From assembly GCA_020152595.1 (NCBI GenBank), contig JAIGNY010003302.1:306001-370000 (forward strand): 64,000 nucleotides of DNA, given 5' to 3'. Shown piece by piece: positions 23,801 through 35,398 of this stretch. Made by a program: the position numbers and the translations under genes. Source of the DNA: Chiridota heheva (lineage: Eukaryota; Echinodermata; Holothuroidea; Apodida; Chiridotidae). Numbering within the stretch: the stretch's first letter is position 1; every line of letters starts with the position of its first letter. Below the pieces are notes generated by a model that had not been told where the DNA came from, made no database searches, and saw only the letters and a program-made list of their open reading frames with translations.

Positions 23801-24960
23801 TTGCCTGAAAGTATCAACTGATTCCACCCAAGCTACACACATCTTCCAATCTGTGAAGATCCTTAACTATGATTTTCAAAGCCTTTTGGGGAAAGGGGAG
23901 AACTTTTAGGGGCAGGGGAGAACTTTCAGCCATGGCTTATGAACATGATCATCTTGAGAAAGATGATAGGAGAATCAAGATATATATTTGAAGTTACACA
24001 TGGGGCAAAACTTGGAATAGCCTACACAGAGAATAGTAATAAGAAACAAATCATGAAATAAAATTTTGCTGTTTTTTACTACTATTATGACACCAAATAG
24101 ACTATCATCAAATCTGATCTTTGAGAGGGAGAGGAGAGCATTCCATCATTGTATTGAGTAGTAGAGAAAAAACACAACACAGTATTGTAAGTATGTTACG
24201 CGAAACAAAACAATTTATCAAAGCAAGAATTCACTCACCATGGCTTTATTAATGTGGCGAGTAACACATTATATTATGATATTTTTACCTGCCACAATTT
24301 TTTCTTTACTCACCCATGGCGAGTAGGTGAGTGATTTTTCCAAGCCTGGTAGAACCTGAAACATTTTATATTTAATTTTTGCCCTGCTCTCGAATACTCA
24401 GTTGTTTTTTAATTATCTAATTATATTAATACTTTTAATTTCAATTTTAATGCTGACATTTTGAGAAACTTTGTACACTTAAATTAAAAGAATTTATATA
24501 AGATAATAAACATAAGTCTGTATTCTTTATAATGTCATCGCTTAGAAAATAGATTTCATTCTTTGTACTACTTTACCATTATTATTAAGGCTTTGTAGCG
24601 GTATACCATGGAGCTAATAACTGATAGCTCCATGAGTATACTTAAGGATGGGAAAGTTACCTCCAATGCATTCCTCCTGCCCTTCAGAAAATAATGCTTC
24701 CATAAAATGCTTTAAACTATGGCTTCTATTGAAAGAGCTTTTTTTTTTTTTTTGCTGGGACCTTTTTTGATGGAAGAATTGTACTTTTCTTAAGAACTGC
24801 TTTGTTTGTAATTATGGGCAGGATTTGCCTAAAGAAAGAAGAGGGGAAATGTCAAAAGAGGGGGAATCACTTAAAGATATGAATAATAATTCACCATACA
24901 AAAGATATAAATTAGGGGAATTGAAAGTGGAGGGGGAAATTCCCACTTGCTCCCCCAAAT
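23800..24960. other. Non-coding stretch with a small hairpin
   Basis: At 24,614-24,636 GGAGCTAATAACTGATAGCTCC can form a hairpin; similar GGAGCT hairpins occur at 34,738 and near 55,155. The motif TCACTCACCATGG.../CCATGGCGAGTAGGTGAGTGA (24,232-24,336) forms a second imperfect inverted pair. No gene. Confidence 0.45.
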
Positions 24961-24964
24961 CATG

Positions 24965-25545
24965 TCTTGGTTTGTTGATATTTAACGACACTGCGACAGT
25001 CGGAGTCAAATGTGCCAAGAGGGTATTAAAAAATTAAGGTGTAAGAGATAAGATAGTGAGGAGATAGAGGATTGAGAGGGAGGAAAGAGGGAAAATAGGG
25101 TGATTTTGGGAGAAAAATTAAGGTGAAAAGAGAGGGGTGTGTAAGGTTAGGTGTAGAAGGGAAGAGAAAGGAAGATTAGATATGGCGGAATAGGTTGTTA
25201 ATGCGGAGGAAGTTAATAATGTTAGAGGAAAGATTGTTTTTGAATAGATCTGAGATTGAGGTGGGTGAGGGGAGAAGAGACCTGGAGTTCAGATATAGCG
25301 GACAGGTTAGGAGGATATGCTTGATGGAGAGGTTGGTGTTGCAGGTGGGGCAGGGAGTGGGTGAAAGAGGAGTGACCGAGGCGGATGCGGGTGACAAAGA
25401 CGTCTTCCCTGCAATTGTGACTGTGCAGGGGGTGTTGGTCCCGACTTTGGGTTAGATGGTGTGAAGTTTGTTACTGGTTTTGTGACTCCAGGAGTCTTGC
25501 CAGGTCTTACTGACGTAATTGGAGATGGAGAGATCATGTCTTGTC
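24965..25545 (-). pseudogene. 3' fragment of a non-LTR retrotransposon (ORF2 C-terminus and 3' UTR)
   Basis: On the minus strand, a remnant of the ORF2 C-terminus runs from ~25,540 to 25,176. It shows a WQDSW block, then CPTCNTNLSIKHILLTCPLY, i.e. the C-x2-C-x7-H-x4-C motif found after RNase H in I-type LINE ORF2 proteins, and ends near NNLFRHI. At least one stop and a frame change interrupt it. The 3' UTR continues to ~24,965 and ends with a CGTTAAATATCAACAAACCA motif like the end of the larger LINE (GACGTTAAGCCCTCATCAAA). It is a 5'-truncated copy of a related but distinct family. Confidence 0.8.
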
Positions 25546-26098
25546 CATCCTTGCACTTAGAAATTCAATCGTGTCTTCAATTTTTTTAGAAAACTTCAGG
25601 GTTACAAGTTTCGAAAAATGGAAGAAATCAAAACAACACTTGTCAAGACTTCTTTAGTTGACTCCACTTTCAACTTACAAAACAAAACATAGCCAACTCC
25701 TTAAAACGCATACTCTATTTGATTAATCTAGCAACCCCGGGGCATAAACCGATCAAATTTATCACACAAATCTATTAAAAAAGATAATTTTGTTGACACT
25801 AATAAATCCCATTAGATGCCCCTTGAGACTGTACTGTACAATTAGTGAAGCAGTTGCTAGCCTTTGATGCAGCCATGGGCTCGAAAATCAATGAAGCTGA
25901 GAAAAAGCATATGTTACTAAAAGCTGCATAATCCCTCCAGTGATTCCGAACCAAGAATATATGAGTATCAGTAACTGTTGAGGTAGGTAGCCTGGGACTG
26001 TTGTTTGATCTGCAGGCTGGAATATACAGAGACGTACAGTGCATAGACTGCAAACACAGTGATACCAAAAGGAGGATAATATAAATGCAAATAGGTAA
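25545..26098. other. Non-coding sequence between the LINE fragment and the 55-bp array
   Basis: No gene or repeat recognised. Confidence 0.35.
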
Positions 26099-26905
26099 CT
26101 ACAGGATGAGGATACACATGGTCGGGATAGATGGCATATCCCTTTCCCAGACCCATCAGGATGAGGATACACATGGTCGGGATAGATGGCATATCCCCAT
26201 CCCAGACCCATCAGGATGAGGATACACATGGTTGGGATAGGTGGCATATCCCTTTCCCAGACCCATCAGGATGAGGATGCACAGGGTTGGGATAGATGGC
26301 ATATCCCTTTCCCAGACCCATCAGGATGAGGATGTACAGGGTCGGGATAGATGGCATATCCCTTTCCCAGACCCATCAGGATGAGGATGCACAGGGTCGG
26401 GATAGATGGCATATCCTTTTCCCAGACCCATCAGGATGAGGATGCACAGGGTCGGGATAGATGGCATATCCCTTTCCCAGACCCATCTGGATGAGGATAC
26501 ACATGGTTGGAATAGGTGGCATATCCCCATCCCAGACCCATCAGGATGAGGATGCACAGGGTTGGGATAGATGGCATATCCCTTTCCCAGACCCATCAGG
26601 ATGAGGATACACATGGTCGGGATAGATGGCACATCCCTTTCCCAGACCCATCAGGATGAGGATGCACAGGGTCGGGATAGGTGGCATATCCCTTTCCCAG
26701 ACCCATCAGGATGAGGATACACATGGTCGGGATAGGTGGCATATCCCTTTCCCAGACCCATCAGGATGAGGATACACAGGGTCGGGATAGATGGCATATC
26801 CCTTTCCCAGACCCATCAGGATGAGGATGCACAGGGTCGGGATAGGTGGCATATCCCCTTCCCAGACCCATAGCAGATGGCATATCCCCTTCCCAGACCC
26901 ATATG
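26098..26905 (+). repeat. 55-bp minisatellite, about 14-15 copies
   Basis: The unit contains CATCAGGATGAGGATRCAC, then GGTYGGGATAG and TGGCATATCCCTTTCCCAGA. Copies differ at a few fixed positions (ACATGG against GCAGGG, AGATGG against AGGTGG, CTTT against CCAT or CCTT). The last ~45 bp hold two shortened units. ORFs on the minus strand (MPSIPTMCILILMGLGKGY repeats) are artefacts: 55 is not a multiple of 3 and all frames read through. Confidence 0.96.
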
Positions 26906-27288
26906 CAGCGGCGCAACTTAGTCCTTTGGCGGAAAGTGACATTTGGGCACTTGTTTACGTAAACACAGTGACATTGCTCGGTCCCCTTAAATTGCAAAGT
27001 TTCTTGGACACTTGGCATTTAACCCCCGTACTATTTGCCACTATCCACATGCAGGGGACCAGTCAAATCTATATATCTCTCTTGTTTGTTAGTTTGATGA
27101 GGGCTTAACGTCACCATGACAACAAGGGTCAAATTGAGCCTGAGAGGTTAGATCATAGAGGTAGGAAGGAAAGAAAATAGGGAAAATGAGAGAAACACAA
27201 GAACTAAAAGTCAGAAAGCTGGGATCGAGAGAAGAGGTGCATGGGTGAAGAAAAAAAACAAAGTAGAGAGTGGGGTGGGAAAGGAGGA

Positions 27289-30200
27289 CTAAATATGGGT
27301 GTAGAGACAAGCATGGTGAAGGAAGAAGATAATTTTATCCGGAGGGTTTTGCTGGTAAAACACGGCAATTGAGTTCTGGGTAGCGAGAGCAGCTTTTAGA
27401 AGGTTGTACAGGGGGCAAGCAAGGAGAACGTGACGGAGTGTGAGGGTGCAATGGCAATTGTTGCAGAGGGGTTGGGAGGAGCCAATAAGGAGGTGGGAGT
27501 GAGTAAGGTGGGTGTGACCTATTCTAAGACGGGTAATAGGAAAGTTGTCGACACAAGAGAGGTTGTTAATGGTGGGTTTGATCGGAATGGTGGACTGGAT
27601 GACGTGAAGTTTGTTATCAATTTGAGGTTTGCCAGCTGTCACGAACAAGGGAAGCGATAAGCGGTTTGATGTCAGAAAGGCTTCTGGGAAATGGGGTAGT
27701 GGGGAAGTTGAGGGCAAGCTTAGCAGCTGCATCAGTCCTGTCATTGCCAGGGATACCAACATGGCTGGGTATCCAGAAGAAAAGAATACTTTTCCTGCAG
27801 AGGGTGGGCAAAAGGAGTTTCCGGAAGAGAAAGTGGGATCTGAAGTTATTCCATTAAAGATTAGAAGGACAGCTTTGGAGTCGGAGAAGATGGCAAAGAG
27901 GCTGAGCGTAGAGTACTCAATACAGTTGAGGGCGAGGAGGATGGTCTTTGCCTCGGCTGAAAATATGGACGAGTAGTCTGGAAGCCTGCTACTGAGGGTG
28001 ATGTCTTGGGTGACGGCAGCAGCAAACGGCAGCAGTGACGGTGTCATGGTGAGTTTGGGTGTTGTGATGAGTGGAGAGGCACAGGTAGAAAGAAGGGAGG
28101 GGAGAGGCCCAAGGAGGAAAAGTGGGCCAGGAGAAGGTGCCGAGAGTGACAGGTTGATGCCGGGATGGAGGTCTGATTTAATGCGCAAACTAAAGGGAGG
28201 GGAAAGGGTTTTAGTCCTATCGAAGAGGGTAAAGAAATTGCGGCACCTATTGAGGTTGTAAACAGTGTTCTGGGTGTTGGTGAGGACTCTAAAAGCATAA
28301 GGGAGGCTAAACGTTCTACATTTAGCAGAAAGAGGGGTGTGTTGGCTTCAACATGAAGGCTGGTGATTGGGGAGGTCCTGTAGGCACCCAGACAAAGCCT
28401 GAGGGCTTCATTTTGGATGGTGTTGATGTGATTAAGGTATGAGTTGTGAGCGACACAGTAGACAATATTGCCATTGTCAAGCTTGGCATGAATGGTGAGC
28501 CTGAAGATTTTGAGGAGAGCATGGCGGTTCGCACCCCAAGTGGTGTTTGAGAGGAGTCGTAGAATGTTGAGGGAGCTGTTGCATTTCTGTTTCAGGTTGG
28601 TGATGTGTTGCTTGTAGGAAAGCTTAGGGTCTAGAATTAAACCCAGGAACTTAGTGTGTTCAACTTTGGGGATGCGATTGCCATTGAGCACGAGGTTCGG
28701 GTTGGAGTAGAGGTTGTTGGAATGACAAAAATGCATGCAGACTGTCTTGTCTTTGGAGAATTTAAAACCCTTATTGTTGCACTAAACTTGCGGCTGGTTG
28801 TAGCTGAATTGGAGCCTATTTTCGACAAGAGGGAAGTTAGGGGAGGAGTAGAAGATGGTGAAGTCGTCCACGTAGAGGGCACATTTGATGTTGGGGCCAA
28901 GGTTGTCCACAATATCGTTAATGCTCAGGTTGAAGAGAGTGGGGGAGAGGATGCTGCCTTGGGGGACGACCACTTCTTGGGGGTAGGGGTTGGAGAAGGT
29001 GTGGCCAATACAAACTTGGAACTGCCTGGGTGACAGAAAGTTTTGAATAAAGATGGGGAGGTGGCCTCTGAGGCCAATGGTGTGAAGTTTGCAGGTAATG
29101 CCGTATTTCCAAGTAGTGTAGAAAGGTTTCTTGAGGTCGAAAAAGATGGCAATGAGGTGTTCCTTTTTTGCAAAGGATTCCCGGATAGTGGTGTCAAGCG
29201 TAATTAACTGGTCTAGGGTATTGCAACATTTCCGAAAGCCGCTTTGGTGAGGGGAAAGGATCTGTTAGTCTAGTCTCAAGGAACCAGTTTAGCCTCTGGT
29301 TAATGAACCTTTCCATAATTTTACAGAGACAGCAGGTGAGGGTGATGGGGCAGTAGCTGGATGGGTCGTTACTGTCCTTCCCCAGTTTAGGGATGGGGGT
29401 GACAATAGCTGTCCTCCAGATAGGGGGAAAGGAGTGTGAGGACCAAATGTGGTTAAGGATGGTGAGTAGGGCAGTGGTGGCCTTGTTGGGGAGATGTTTC
29501 AGGAACTGGTAGGGGATGTTATCTGGGCCCTTGAAGGTGCAGCCAGCATCGTTGATGGCTTGGTTTGATTCAGAAAGGGTTGGAGGGGTATTGCAGCTCT
29601 CGGAGTTGTCAGAGAGAAAGGTGATACTCCTGGCTTCATCGCGAGCTTTTTTGCTTTTGAAAGCATTGAAGTAGTTGGCCGAGGACAAGATGTTGCTGAA
29701 AGAGGTGGCAAGGTGGTTAATGATGTCCTTGTTCGCGGTGAGATGGTTATCATTCCAGGAGAGATGGGAGACCTGCCCACCCTGCCGTGGAAGCTGTTAA
29801 GCATTCTCCAAATCTTCTAAGCGGGGGTGGTGGTGGTGAGAGAAGAGTTGAAGTTGTTCCAAGTGTTAGTTTTACTGTCCTTGGTAGTGCGCCTGGCCTT
29901 GGCACAAATGATGCGAAAGAGATTGAGGTTGTGGGTTGAGGGGTTAGTTTTAAAGTTCCTGAGGGCCCTTTTCCTCTTCTTAATGGCGGTTTTGCAGTCA
30001 TCAGAGAACAAGGGGTTGGAGGGGGTGATTAGGGAGTTTGGAGGTTTTGGGAATAGAGCAGGTGGCAATGTTGATAAGAATGTTACTAAAGTTTGACATG
30101 GGATCCTCACCCTCGAAGAAATGGGGGGAGAGGTGCGAGTCACAGAGGGTTTCGAAAGGGACCAGTCAGCCTTCTCGAGCTTCCAATTGCGAGTGTGGTC

Positions 30201-30859
30201 AGTGGGGATTTGAAGGTTGGAGTGTATAAGAAGAGGGTAATGGTCACTACCACAGAGATCAGCAGTGACCTTCCAGCTGAAATCAAGGAGATTGGGGGAA
30301 CATATAGACATGTCAATACAGGTAAGGGAGCCTGTGGCAGGGTGAAGGTAGGTCGGGGAGTTAGTGTTGAGCAAAGAAAGGCTGTGCTGTCAAAGAGTAT
30401 TTTCGATGAGCTTGCCTCTGGGGGTGTTGGTATTAGAGCCCCACAGAAAGTTGTGGGCGTTGAAGTCACCAAGAAGGATGAAGGGGGAGGGGAGCTGAGA
30501 GATGAGGTTGTTAAGGCTAGTTGACTGAGTGTTGGCATTGGGGGGAGATAGATATTGCAAAGAGTGAGGGTTTTGTGGAGGGAGATAGACATACAGATGG
30601 CCTGAAGGTTGGTGTTCACATGAACAGGGCTGTGTGGGATATCGTGTCTAACGAGAATGGAGATGCCCCACAGGCCCTGTCGGCATCCACTTGATGTTCG
30701 TGATAGCAAGCGAACTTGTTGAGGAAATAATGGTCAGTGGTTTTCAAGAAGGTTTCTGGTTGGCAGAAGGTCAATTTCTTTAAAATTGGCCTTAAGGCTC
30801 CTTATGTTCCATTGTATAATGTTGTAAATGTTATTGTAATTGTTTACGTTGTATGCCAT
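27289..30859 (-). pseudogene. LINE ORF2 (endonuclease, reverse transcriptase, RNase H), broken
   Basis: Probable start is the ATG at 30,859, giving MAYNVNNYNNIYNIIQWNIR, typical of an APE-type endonuclease N-terminus; stop is TAG at 27,291-27,289, about 1,190 codons. Domains: endonuclease with NIYLPP, GDFNAHN (30,470-30,450) and SDHYPL (~30,250); RT with GPDNIPYQFLKHL, IPKLGKDSNDPSSY.PI, FFDL (Asp codon 29,138-29,136), PQGSILSPTLFNL and YVDD (28,874-28,863); thumb FLGLILDPKLSYKQHI; RNase H with SAEAKTILLAL, DSKAVL and PSHVGIPGNDRTDAAA; C-terminal CNNCHCTLTLRHVLLAC (~27,465-27,415). The RT aspartates remain, but the usual KAFD of motif A reads KPFY. Damage: TGA at 30,736-30,734 and 30,392-30,390, TAG near 28,784, and about six frame changes (near 30,480, 29,800, 29,230, 28,150, 27,810 and 27,640). 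It cannot make a functional protein. Confidence 0.92.
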
Positions 30860-31239
30860 AAGGAGGCAGGGGGTAATCTTGAGGAAGATCTGTTGGGTCT
30901 GAGTTGGCTAATTTTTTCTTTGGAACTGTTTCTGTTTCTTTGGGAGCAGTTGTTTTGAAAGTTGGACAAGAAGTATGTTCCGTAGTTAAACAATTCATAT
31001 TCTCTTCCGTGTCATATGTGTAGGTTTGGATGGTGGGTTGTTTGTTGATTTTTGTTTGTTGGTTTGATGATTGTTAGCCAGGTTGGCTTGAGTTTGATGC
31101 GTTAAGAGGTGTTAGGGTAGGGGACGGCAGGAGTCTTAGAGGAGAAAGGAAGGTTGAGGAGAGAAGAGGTGGTGGTGGAGGTGGTTTGGGTAATGGGTGT
31201 GATGGATTGTTGACAATGGTGATGGGCTTAGGACTGGGT
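30859..31239 (-). other. LINE inter-ORF region
   Basis: About 380 bp between the ORF1 stop and the ORF2 start. It continues ORF1-like proline/serine-rich sequence in a second frame (31,239-31,136), so the true ORF1 end may originally have been further downstream. No separate gene. Confidence 0.5.
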
Positions 31240-32322
31240 TAGAAGAGCCAGGTGAGGTCGGTTTGGGTATGTGAGCCAGTTTCAGTTGTGTTAGGGAAGG
31301 GGGCAGTATTGGTGTTAGAGGAGACTGCGCTCGAGTAGGATGGTTTAGTGTAGAGGGAAGCAAGAAATTGCTTCCTGGCCTCCAGGTAGGTGATATTGGA
31401 ATTTAGGGTTTTTAGTTTGATTATTTGCTTTTTCTGAAGCCAGGTGGGGCAGTCTTTTGAGGAGGGATGGTTAGCTGGGTGAGTACTGTTGCAATTGGTG
31501 CAGAGTGGGGTACTGGTGCAGAGTGGGGTGCTGGTGCAAAGTGGGATGCTGGTGCAGAGTGGGGTGCTGGTGCAGAGTGGGGTGCTGGTGCAGAGTGGGG
31601 TGCTGGTGCAGAGTGGGGTGCTGGTGCAGAGTGGGGTGCTGGTGCAGAGTGGGGTGCTGGTGCAGAGTGGGGTGCTGGTGCAAGAGGTGCTGTCATGGTC
31701 CAGGACGCCACAGCTGCCACAGCACGCTTGGCTGTGGCAGGAGTTTTTACCATGGCCATACCTCTGGCACTTATGACAACTGAGGGGGTTAGGAATATAA
31801 GGTGTGACTGGGATTCTCAGGTACTGTAACCAGCAGTGATGTGGGAGGGGAGAGTTGGTATAGAAAAAGTCAGGAAGATAGTATTGGTAGGTGTTTCGGC
31901 ACCGTCTCTTCTGGGGACGAGACGACAGGCTTCAGTAACATGTTAATTGGCAAGTACCTCTACAAGGTCTTCATCAGTCAGGTAGGCTAGGTCTCTAGTT
32001 CTAACCACACCTTTGCTGGAGTTTAGGAAACGGTGGGGGGTGACTGTAACGTCAATACCAGTATTGGCTAGGGTTTTGGTGGTGAGGAGGGTGGTGGCTT
32101 GAGTGTCCCTGGTGCAGTGTAGGGTAGAGACCTTGGGGAGGGTACCGACAAGGCCTTGGAGCGCTTTGTGAATTAGAAAAGGGGAAAATCTTTTTAACTT
32201 TCTGTTTTATTGGTGGCCTGTATTAGTAGAATTTTGGGAACTGGGGCTGAAGAATGGTCAATGGAGGCAGCAGGTGGGTCACTGGGAGGGGAGGGAGGGT
32301 CAAGGCAGAAGCATTTCGTCAT
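31239..32322 (-). pseudogene. LINE ORF1 (gag-like, CCHC zinc-knuckle protein), broken
   Basis: Likely start is the ATG at 32,322 (MTKCFCLDPP...), the first in-frame ATG after the 5' region; stop is TAA at 31,241-31,239. Role by family: nucleic-acid-binding protein that packages LINE RNA. Seen: a proline-rich N-terminus, a central part with TDEDLVEVLAN and RLVPRRDGAETPTNTIFLTF, then CHKCQRYGHGKNSC and CGSCGVLDHDSTSC (both C-x2-C-x4-H-x4-C), a tandem CTSTPL hexapeptide, and a third cysteine/histidine cluster (CTNCNSTHPANHPSSKDC). Damage: TAA at 32,196-32,194 followed by a frame change, TAA at 31,945-31,943, and a frameshift near 31,822. It ends ~380 bp before ORF2. No alternative function is likely. 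Confidence 0.85.
31498..31680 (-). repeat. 18-bp in-frame minisatellite inside LINE ORF1
   Basis: About ten copies of GTGCAGAGTGGGGTGCTG (+ strand). On the ORF1 strand each encodes CTSTPL (one copy CTSIPL), lying between the second zinc knuckle and the third Cys/His cluster. Because the unit is 6 codons, the downstream cluster remains in frame. The + strand and other frames also give spurious ORFs. Confidence 0.95.
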
Positions 32323-32620
32323 GATGAGAAAAAAAACCAAAAGCCGAGAGATCCGAGGCAACTAAAGAAAAAAATCTCCTACTACAATAGGAGAACCACA
32401 GGTGATGATAAGGCGCGAAAGTCTGGTCAGAATGGAAGGGAAGAAAAAACAAAAGAAAAATCTCACCGAAAGCAGATGCCTATCCACAGAGAGAAAATCC
32501 CAGAAAATGAAGATACAAAACAAAATTTAGGTAGCAAAGTGTAAGGTAAAGTGTATTAGAATTAAAAGTGGGAGAAAATAGATTAAAAGTCACGTCGCTC
32601 CCAACACAGGTGAAAGGCCA
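32322..32620 (-). other. Probable LINE 5' UTR
   Basis: A-rich on the + strand and without ORFs related to the LINE. The 5' end could not be placed; sequence beyond ~32,620 looks unrelated. The 96-codon + strand ORF here has no family resemblance. Confidence 0.4.
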
Positions 32621-33027
32621 TTATTCCTATCTTGCGTAATGAAGCACCCAACACATGTTATGAGACAACTAACACAACCCTCATTAAACCAGGGAGTAGG
32701 TATTCCAACTCCTGATTAAATGCAATCAAGGTATGATAAAACAGTCAAACACCCTCCTCTTGAGCATTGTGGTACTGACAGTGTGATCTGTTCTGTATGA
32801 ATACTAATATCAACCATGTTAAACCTCCTATAAGATTAAAATGGGCATAAGCTATAACGTGCAGTAAGGATAAATCTGAGCACATTTTGTTAAATTGATA
32901 TTCCCATCCCCCACCCCACCCACCACCATAAAACCTTCTAACTACACCTCTGCTTTGTTTTTCCTCTTTCTTTGTACGGGAAATATCCATATATTCTAAC
33001 TTTATAATAAAATGTCAATGAGTACCT

Positions 33028-33262
33028 AGTGAGCTTGGGCGATATTGATCATTATACTGTATCATTTATATTAAAAAAAATATCAATATAAAAGAAATGT
33101 CGATATGCAAATTATATGTCATACTTCAATCATATTTACTGTTCTGTACGAGGTCATCTCATCTCAGCACAAACGAAGTCAAATACAATTTTGTGTGTAA
33201 ATTAACAGAAATCATTGCAAAATACGTACGCATAAATCTGCAAATAAACACCCATCATGCTT
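33028..33262. repeat. Dispersed repeat E, copy 1
   Basis: Reverse complement matches 51,527-51,693 (ATGGGTGTTTATTTG, TGATTTCTGTTAATTT, ATTTGCATATC). Its outer end contains CGATATTG next to CTAG. Related AT-rich sequence with ATATCGATAT motifs continues to ~33,425. Class unknown. Confidence 0.6.
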
Positions 33263-33514
33263 AGAAAATAACTGTTTACATGGTTTCTTTCCATTTAAGT
33301 CCATATACAGTATAGTGCATTATCTCCTGAGCCTGAATGTAATATCAATATATGGATATGACCCTTAAACTCAATATCAGCCATATCGATATAGGTCAAT
33401 ATTGAAATATCAAAATATATTGCACTTACATGTAGAGCTAAAGTAATATATCCTTGCCTAGAAGCCTTGGTAAGAATTTTCCATCCCAATGTCAGCGATT
33501 TTAACCAGATCGGA

Positions 33515-33650
33515 TAATCTATCTATCTATATGTCTAACTATCTATGTCTATCTACAGTATATATGGCTATCTATCTACATCTATCTATGTCTATCTATC
33601 TATGTCTATCTATCTAGTCTATCTATCTATGTTTATCTATCTATCTCAAA
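33515..33650 (+). repeat. TCTA microsatellite
   Basis: An interrupted CTAT/GTCTAT tract of ~130 bp. Confidence 0.95.
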
Positions 33651-33847
33651 ACACTCACATAATTTACGATCAGTATAATTTACATCAATCCTCGGCAGGA
33701 GCTATCTAAAGTTTATGCTTATATCACAATTTATGAATCACGGATTCTGAAAAGTGGAAAGCCCATGATTAAACAGACCCGTTATCACTGGAAACCTGGA
33801 TCATGATCCCCCATTAGTGGCCTTGCTTGATGGAATAGAAAAAGGCT

Positions 33848-34422
33848 CATTTGTTCTCACTTGGGTCTGAGTTTGTGATCGGACCACTGTAGGTTATCTG
33901 ACCGTGAAACATGAGCAAGCTTGGTGGGTGGGTCATTGGGATGTTTACAAAATTATGTTCACAAAGTTTTTCTAGAATTTAATCTGTAAGAACATGATCA
34001 GACCCCTAGCTTGATTTTATAAAGGGACAGGGTGTTAGATTTGTTGAGGGGCACATTAATGCGCACACGAACTTGTGCCTTTTCGGCATAGCGTCCAGGG
34101 GTTCCCTGAAGGCTTAAGAATTTGGTGAAGCTCTGGATTTTAGCTATAATTATACCTCAGAATGAAACTATTCAATTCTATTTAAACTTTTTTAATTAAA
34201 AAATAATATCTCTGATGAGGGGCAAGCAGACCAAAAGAGGGAGGGGCAGGCTAACAGAGGGGTGGGGCAGGCCACCCCTTTGAAACTGCAACGCTAGGGC
34301 ACTGATGATCCAGCAACTGCCATCAGATCCAGCAACTGTTCTCACAGAAAAAGAATCTGACAAATTGATTACCGTGGGTCAGTGCGTCTGATCTTGAGCT
34401 CACTCTCAAGTGAGAACACACT
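33848..34422. mobile_element. M3 MITE, copy 3 (interrupted by D1)
   Basis: Ends are TTGTTCTCACTTGGGTCTG and CACTCTCAAGTGAGAACACA, forming an inverted repeat; subterminal TGTGATCGGACCACTG and GATCCAGCAACTG blocks match the other M3 copies. The centre (33,995-34,285) is an inverted copy of D1, so D1 probably inserted into M3. Confidence 0.7.
33995..34285 (-). repeat. Dispersed repeat D1, inverted copy inside M3
   Basis: The reverse complement contains GCATTAATGTGCCCCTCAAC, CACCCTGTCCCTTTATA and CAAGCTAGGGGTCTG, as in copies at 1-290 and 61,955-62,220. The half that is GC-rich elsewhere is more diverged here but retains GGGGCAGGC runs. Confidence 0.75.
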
Positions 34423-35398
34423 TCCAGAAAGTAGATGAGAGCGCAAGCCAATGTGGTGGAAATTACAATAAAACACTGATTTATTGCTCTCTCCCATCTA
34501 CTTGGAAGTCAGTGAATCGGAAAAAAAGCCATCTAAGCGCTCTCTTTATATTTCATGCCTTGTCAAAAAAGATCTGGATTACTGTCCTACTGTATGTGTA
34601 TATGGAGAGAAAAATGTGTTTGATTGAAACTTGCAAACATCTTTTGAGTTTTATGACCCTTCAGGAAATGAAAGCCAACAGGATGGAAATTGTTTTATAA
34701 TGGTACTGCATCCAAAAAATAATATTGTCATATCAGGAGCTTAATAGCTCCATGGTAATATCATGGGGCTTAATATAATAGCGCCATGGTCATATTAAAA
34801 CATTTCTTAGAAAGAGAACATAATGCAACCTGAGAGAGTCCATTTGTCCAATATAAAATTGTTGTATTGTAAACAATGAAATATTCAAAAAGCCTTAAAG
34901 AATTTAAAATGGCAGAACGAATACAAAATCAGTTTTATTATCTGGACACCAAATATTCAAAAGTAAAAAGGAATGTGCAAGAAAAAGAAACTTCACAATA
35001 ATTTTCAGAGCAACTTTGAATGTATTTGATGTTTTATATACTTAGTCATAAATCTTATACAACAGAAAGTGAATATTAGAACAGAATTCTCAGATATACA
35101 ATAGCATTGGTTATTTTATACTCTTTGATTCAAGAAAAAACAAAGCATAATGCAGAGCTCCATCCCCCCTCCCCTTCAACCTCACACACACACACACACA
35201 AACAAACACATAAATGCAGCTGCAATAGAATGTAATGTCAAGGGACAGAATATTTTTAATTCATACAAATTTGTGGATGCTTTTAGATATCATTTTTGAG
35301 TCAACTCCAACCACTTCACCCGAAGGAGGGGGGAGGGGGGGGGGTTCATGGCCCCCAATAATTTTCAAAGCAATGGTTTTCGAATAGGCCGGCCTTAT
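34422..35398. other. Non-coding stretch with a hairpin and a CA repeat
   Basis: A hairpin GGAGCTTAATAGCTCC lies at 34,737-34,752 and is followed by a related GGGGCTTAATATAATAGCGCC. A CA microsatellite lies at 35,183-35,212. A G-rich run is at 35,326-35,345. No gene. Confidence 0.5.

Larger units (their letters stand above)
27075..32620 (-). mobile_element. Nearly full-length, dead I-type LINE (non-LTR retrotransposon)
   Basis: The minus strand carries, in order: a 5' region (to ~32,620, boundary uncertain), a gag-like ORF1 with CCHC zinc knuckles, an ORF2 with apurinic-type endonuclease, reverse transcriptase and RNase H, and a ~210-bp 3' UTR ending near 27,080 with GACGTTAAGCCCTCATCAAA. Known: an RNase H domain after RT together with CCHC knuckles in ORF1 is the layout of the I superfamily (I, Nimb, Ingi and relatives). 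Inferred: an old insertion, since both ORFs have stops and frameshifts. A short fragment of the same family lies at 15,590-15,722. I could not identify target-site duplications. Confidence 0.88.

Noticed and set aside
28656..29033. 125-codon + strand ORF opposite the RT domain
   Set aside because: Antisense shadow of the LINE ORF2, whose motifs are unambiguous on the minus strand.
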